Source: Gp6-AA40 sp050742535
GTDB lineage: Bacteria > Acidobacteriota > Vicinamibacteria > Vicinamibacterales > UBA2999
Direction of reading: 5' to 3'
DNA length: 8,192 nt
NCBI GenBank assembly: GCA_050742535.1
Contig: JBOGIQ010000283.1
Location: 1 to 8,192 of the forward strand
In this document: piece after piece, positions 5,800 through 8,192 of the stretch
Position numbering within the stretch: position 1 is the stretch's first letter
Layout of the letters: every line of letters starts with the position of its first letter
Translations under genes and position numbers: made by a program
Notes under the pieces: generated by a model
What the model was told of the DNA's origin: nothing
What the model saw: the letters and a program-made list of their open reading frames with translations, nothing else
The model's database searches: none

Positions 5800-6435
5800 A
5801 TGCACCGGTACATCGCGATCGAGGGGCCGATCGGCGTCGGCAAGACCGCGCTCGCCACGCGTCTCGCCAGCCGGCTGGATGCAACGACGGTGCTCGAAGA
5901 AACCGAGAACCCCTTCCTTGCGGATTTCTATGCCGGACGGCCGGGCGCCGCGCTGCAGGCACAGCTCTTCTATCTGCTCAACCGTCATCGGCAGCAGATG
6001 TCGCTCCGCCAGGGGAATCTTTTTGCGCAGGCCACGGTTTCGGACTATCTGTTCGACCGCGACAAAGTCTTCGCCTACCTGAACCTCGACGACAACGAGC
6101 TGTTCATTTACCAGCGCCTCTACGATCTGCTCTACAAGGACGTGTCTCCACCTGATCTCGTCGTTTACCTGCAGGCGCCGACGGACGTCCTGCTCCGTCG
6201 TCAGCGGGATCGGGAGAAGGAGATTGAGGATGACATTCCGGAACCCGCGGCGGACTATCTGCGCGAGCTGAACGAGGCGTATCAGCATTTCTTCTTTCAT
6301 TACACGGCGACGCCGCTGCTGGTGGTCGAAACATCGCAATTCGACCTGGCCGGCAGCGACACCGCGCTCGACGACCTGATCAGGCAGATCCGCGGAATGG
6401 GCCGCGGAACGCAGTACTACGTGCCCAGAGGCTGA
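5800..6435 (+). CDS. deoxynucleoside kinase (deoxyguanosine/deoxyadenosine kinase family)
   Basis: The predicted product is 211 residues, the usual size for bacterial dGK/dAK-type kinases, which phosphorylate deoxynucleosides in the cytoplasm for salvage. Features seen: the P-loop GPIGVGKT at residues 9-16; the catalytic-region EETENPFLADFY (the family usually has an EPxxxNPFL-like motif); the substrate region QLFYLLNRHRQQM; YLFDRDKVFAYLNL, equivalent to the ERS/DRx motif; and a lid with Arg residues, LLRRQRDREKE. Exact substrate preference cannot be read from the sequence. ATG 5800 is chosen because the family N-terminus MHRYIAIEGPIGVGKT starts there; upstream in-frame codons run into the divergent HEAT/cyclophilin gene. 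There is no Shine-Dalgarno. The gap to the divergent gene start is 34 bp. Confidence 0.9.
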   Translation: MHRYIAIEGPIGVGKTALATRLASRLDATTVLEETENPFLADFYAGRPGAALQAQLFYLLNRHRQQMSLRQGNLFAQATVSDYLFDRDKVFAYLNLDDNELFIYQRLYDLLYKDVSPPDLVVYLQAPTDVLLRRQRDREKEIEDDIPEPAADYLRELNEAYQHFFFHYTATPLLVVETSQFDLAGSDTALDDLIRQIRGMGRGTQYYVPRG

Positions 6436-6437
6436 TC

Positions 6438-6472
6438 CTGGTCCGTAGTCCTTGGTTCTTTGTTCTTGGTCC
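6438..6472. repeat. degenerate heptanucleotide tandem repeat (TTGGTCC-like, five units)
   Basis: Five in-phase 7-mers follow the kinase stop codon: CTGGTCC, GTAGTCC, TTGGTTC, TTTGTTC, TTGGTCC. TGGTCCGTA occurs twice, 28 nt apart (6439-6447 and 6467-6475), in agreement with the 7-nt period. Base composition differs sharply from the flanking genes and no coding content is evident. Confidence 0.6.
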
Positions 6473-6488
6473 GTAAGGACTTGTGCCC

Positions 6489-6523
6489 TTTTGCCTTTTG
6501 ACTTTTGACTTCTTACTTGTCTT
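6489..6523. repeat. degenerate heptanucleotide tandem repeat (TTTTGAC-like, five units)
   Basis: In-phase 7-mers: TTTTGCC, TTTTGAC, TTTTGAC, TTCTTAC, TTGTCTT. Read on the minus strand it gives a Lys/Ser-rich stretch with no coding support. The repeats lie directly upstream of accD and contain two TTGACT hexamers resembling -35 boxes. Confidence 0.65.
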
Positions 6524-6528
6524 AATAC
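6498..6528 (+). promoter_or_regulatory. possible accD promoter within the heptamer repeats
   Basis: TTGACT (6498-6503) is 19 nt from TAATAC (6523-6528), which ends 6 nt before the accD ATG; a shifted reading, CTTAAT (6521-6526), gives 17-nt spacing. The closeness to the start and the lack of a Shine-Dalgarno again suggest a very short or absent leader. The call is weak because the repeats produce TTGAC by themselves. Confidence 0.3.
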
Positions 6529-6534
6529 CCCCTG

Positions 6535-7440
6535 ATGGCGTGGTTCAAGAAGGCGCGCAAGCCCATTGCATCCTCCACCGCCGAAAAGCCAAGCCGGGTT
6601 CCAGAAGGTCTCTGGATCAAGTGCCCTGGCTGCACACAGCTCATCTACAAGAAGGACCTGGAAGAGAGCCTCAACGTCTGCCCGAAATGCGCGCATCATT
6701 TCCGCATCAGCGCCAGCGAGCGGCTCCAGGCGTTATTTGACGGCGGGCGCTATACCGAGCATTTTCCCAACCTGATTTCGGTCGATCCCCTTCGCTTCAC
6801 CGACACGAAGCCGTATCGGCAGCGGCTGCAGAACACCATTACCGCCACAGGTCTGAAAGACGCGATCATCGTGGCCACCGGTCAGCTCGACGGGCTGGAC
6901 ATCGTTGTCGCCGCGATGGAGTACTCCTTCATCGGCGGGAGCATGGGGGTGGTCGTCGGCGAAAAGATCGCCAGGGCCGTGGAGATGGGGCTCGAGCAGC
7001 GGCAGCCGGTGATCGTCATCTCGTGTTCGGGCGGCGCCCGCATGATGGAGGGAGCGCTGTCGCTGATGCAGATGGCGAAGGTCTCGGCGGCGCTGGCACG
7101 GCTCGATCGGGCGCGGCTGCCGTTCATTTCGGTGCTGACCGATCCCACGACCGGCGGCGTGACCGCGAGCTTTGCGATGCTCGGCGATCTGAACATCGCC
7201 GAGCCGAAGGCGCTGATCGGGTTCGCGGGGCCGCGCGTGATCGAGCAGACCATCCGGCAGAAGCTGCCGGATGGATTCCAGCGCAGCGAGTTCCTGGTGG
7301 AGCACGGCATGCTCGACCTGGTCGTCGATCGCCGCGAGATGAAGGCGACGCTTTCGCGCGCGCTGCGCTTCATGCGCGCGGAGCCGGCTGCAGTGGAGCG
7401 CGTTCCGGTGGGTGTCGGAATACTCTCGCGGGAGTCCTGA
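6535..7440 (+). CDS. accD: acetyl-CoA carboxylase carboxyltransferase subunit beta
   Basis: AccD, with AccA, transfers the carboxyl group from carboxybiotin on AccB to acetyl-CoA, giving malonyl-CoA for fatty-acid synthesis in the cytoplasm. At 301 residues it has normal length. The N-terminal zinc ribbon is complete: CPGC (Cys 30, 33) and CPKC (Cys 49, 52). The crotonase-fold carboxyltransferase core follows, with FIGGSMGVVVGEKI, SCSGGARMMEGALSLMQMAK, the PTTGGVTASFAMLGD loop, and IGFAGPRVIEQTIRQKLPDGFQ. ATG 6535 gives the expected MAWFKK N-terminus. There is no Shine-Dalgarno, and the upstream DNA is heptamer repeat. folC starts 13 nt after the stop codon, an accD-folC pairing common in bacteria, so they are probably cotranscribed. 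Confidence 0.97.
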   Translation: MAWFKKARKPIASSTAEKPSRVPEGLWIKCPGCTQLIYKKDLEESLNVCPKCAHHFRISASERLQALFDGGRYTEHFPNLISVDPLRFTDTKPYRQRLQNTITATGLKDAIIVATGQLDGLDIVVAAMEYSFIGGSMGVVVGEKIARAVEMGLEQRQPVIVISCSGGARMMEGALSLMQMAKVSAALARLDRARLPFISVLTDPTTGGVTASFAMLGDLNIAEPKALIGFAGPRVIEQTIRQKLPDGFQRSEFLVEHGMLDLVVDRREMKATLSRALRFMRAEPAAVERVPVGVGILSRES

Positions 7441-7453
7441 CCCCAGCCAGCCC

Positions 7454-8192
7454 TTGTCACTAGAACGTCTGTTCGCGCTCGAGAACTTCGGGATCAAGCT
7501 GGGTCTGCAGAACATGCAGACCCTGTGCGACGCGCTCGGTCACCCGGAACGGAGCTTCGCCTCGCTGCACGTCGCCGGCACGAACGGCAAAGGCTCGGTC
7601 ACCGCATTCGCCCATCGTGCCCTGCTGCTGCAGGGTCTTCGGGCGGCGCGCTACGCCTCGCCGCACCTCGTCGATTTGTCGGAGCGGTTCGTCATCGGTG
7701 CGTCACCGGTCGATCAGCGCACCCTTCAGCAAACCGCCGACGACGTGCTCGCGTGCGTCGATCGTCTGCAGTCCGACGGCACCCTGTCCGTCACGCCGAC
7801 CTTCTTCGAGGTGACCACAGCCATGGCCTTCGAGATGTTCCGCCGCGCCGGCGTCGAGGCGGCGGTGATCGAGGTCGGGCTCGGCGGCCGGTTCGACGCA
7901 ACGAACGTCATAACGCCAGCCGTGGCCGCCATCACCACCATCGGAATGGATCATCAGCAGCACCTGGGATCCACCATCGCCGCCATTGCGCGCGAAAAGG
8001 CGGGCATCATCAAGACAGGAGTGCCGGTCGTCATCGGAGATCTGCCACAGGACGCAGTCGACGTCGTTCGAGCGGTCGCCGAGAGGCACGGCTCGGCAGT
8101 CATCCCCGCACACGCAGGCGCGGACGTCAGCGTCACTACGGAAGACGGACGGGCGCGGCTGACGCTGGAGACACCGGACGACCGTTACGGCC
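7454..8192 (+). CDS. folC: dihydrofolate synthase/folylpolyglutamate synthase, 3' end outside window
   Basis: FolC adds glutamate to dihydropteroate and to folates in an ATP-dependent Mur-ligase-like reaction. About 246 residues are visible: the N-terminal LERLFALENFGIKLGL; the P-loop GTNGKGS at 42-48; RYASPHLVDLSERFVIG at 66-82 (usually YTSPHL...ERI); FFEVTTAMAF; EVGLGGRFDATN at 140-150 with the metal-binding-region Glu; DHQQHLG from 166; and EKAGIIK at 181-187. The C-terminal domain lies beyond the window. The start is uncertain. TTG 7454 fits the usual N-terminal length and avoids overlap with accD. An in-frame GTG at 7412 would add 14 residues and overlap accD by 29 nt. Neither has a good Shine-Dalgarno. 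Probably the second gene of the accD operon. Confidence 0.93.
   Translation, partial: MSLERLFALENFGIKLGLQNMQTLCDALGHPERSFASLHVAGTNGKGSVTAFAHRALLLQGLRAARYASPHLVDLSERFVIGASPVDQRTLQQTADDVLACVDRLQSDGTLSVTPTFFEVTTAMAFEMFRRAGVEAAVIEVGLGGRFDATNVITPAVAAITTIGMDHQQHLGSTIAAIAREKAGIIKTGVPVVIGDLPQDAVDVVRAVAERHGSAVIPAHAGADVSVTTEDGRARLTLETPDDRYG

Noticed and set aside
5766..5858. N-terminal extension of the HEAT/cyclophilin protein to a start at 5858
   Set aside because: It would overlap the kinase gene's P-loop region and place over 30 residues before a clear signal peptide.
5791..6699. Minus-strand 302-codon ORF spanning the kinase gene, heptamer repeats and accD start
   Set aside because: It crosses two well-supported plus-strand genes; its Lys/Ser-rich stretch is the antisense of the heptamer repeats.
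1..8192. tRNA or rRNA genes, insertion sequences, phage genes or toxin-antitoxin modules
   Set aside because: None is recognisable: no transposase or integrase motifs, no tRNA-like cloverleaf noticed, and large genes are housekeeping or have clear domains.

Overview
The window is GC-rich with tightly packed genes. The gene families and the almost complete lack of Shine-Dalgarno sequences before the large genes suggest an Acidobacteriota-like genome, perhaps Vicinamibacteria. That placement is an inference from style, not from a marker gene.

Layout: (1) 1-713, minus strand, the N-terminal part of tRNA-guanine transglycosylase (tgt). (2) A 33-bp divergent gap holding a perfect short palindrome and an AT-rich -10. 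(3) 747-1841, plus strand, D-alanine--D-alanine ligase (ddl), overlapping by 11 nt a gene for an exported TPR-like protein (1831-3009). (4) 3010-3617, about 600 bp with no large gene. It contains a strong promoter, a foldable leader, a 16-codon micro-gene with an excellent Shine-Dalgarno, an intrinsic terminator, a hairpin-rich spacer, and a second micro-gene encoding the identical 16-residue Lys/Ala peptide. (5) 3618-5765, minus strand, a predicted exported or lipid-anchored protein of HEAT repeats fused to a C-terminal cyclophilin. (6) A 34-bp divergent gap, then 5800-6435, plus strand, a deoxynucleoside kinase. (7) A 99-bp gap filled mostly by degenerate 7-nt tandem repeats. (8) 6535-7440 accD and 7454-8192 the start of folC, probably one operon.

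Most large genes are housekeeping: tRNA queuosine modification, peptidoglycan precursor synthesis, deoxynucleotide salvage, fatty-acid synthesis and folate synthesis. The most unusual part is the 3130-3642 block. Two near-identical micro-genes for MAKKAKGAKKKAAKKR keep the same protein while their flanks have diverged, and they carry the only convincing Shine-Dalgarno sequences in the window. Also notable are two related palindromes at gene junctions with compensatory base changes, and a recurring -10-to-start spacing of exactly 8 nt that suggests leaderless mRNAs.
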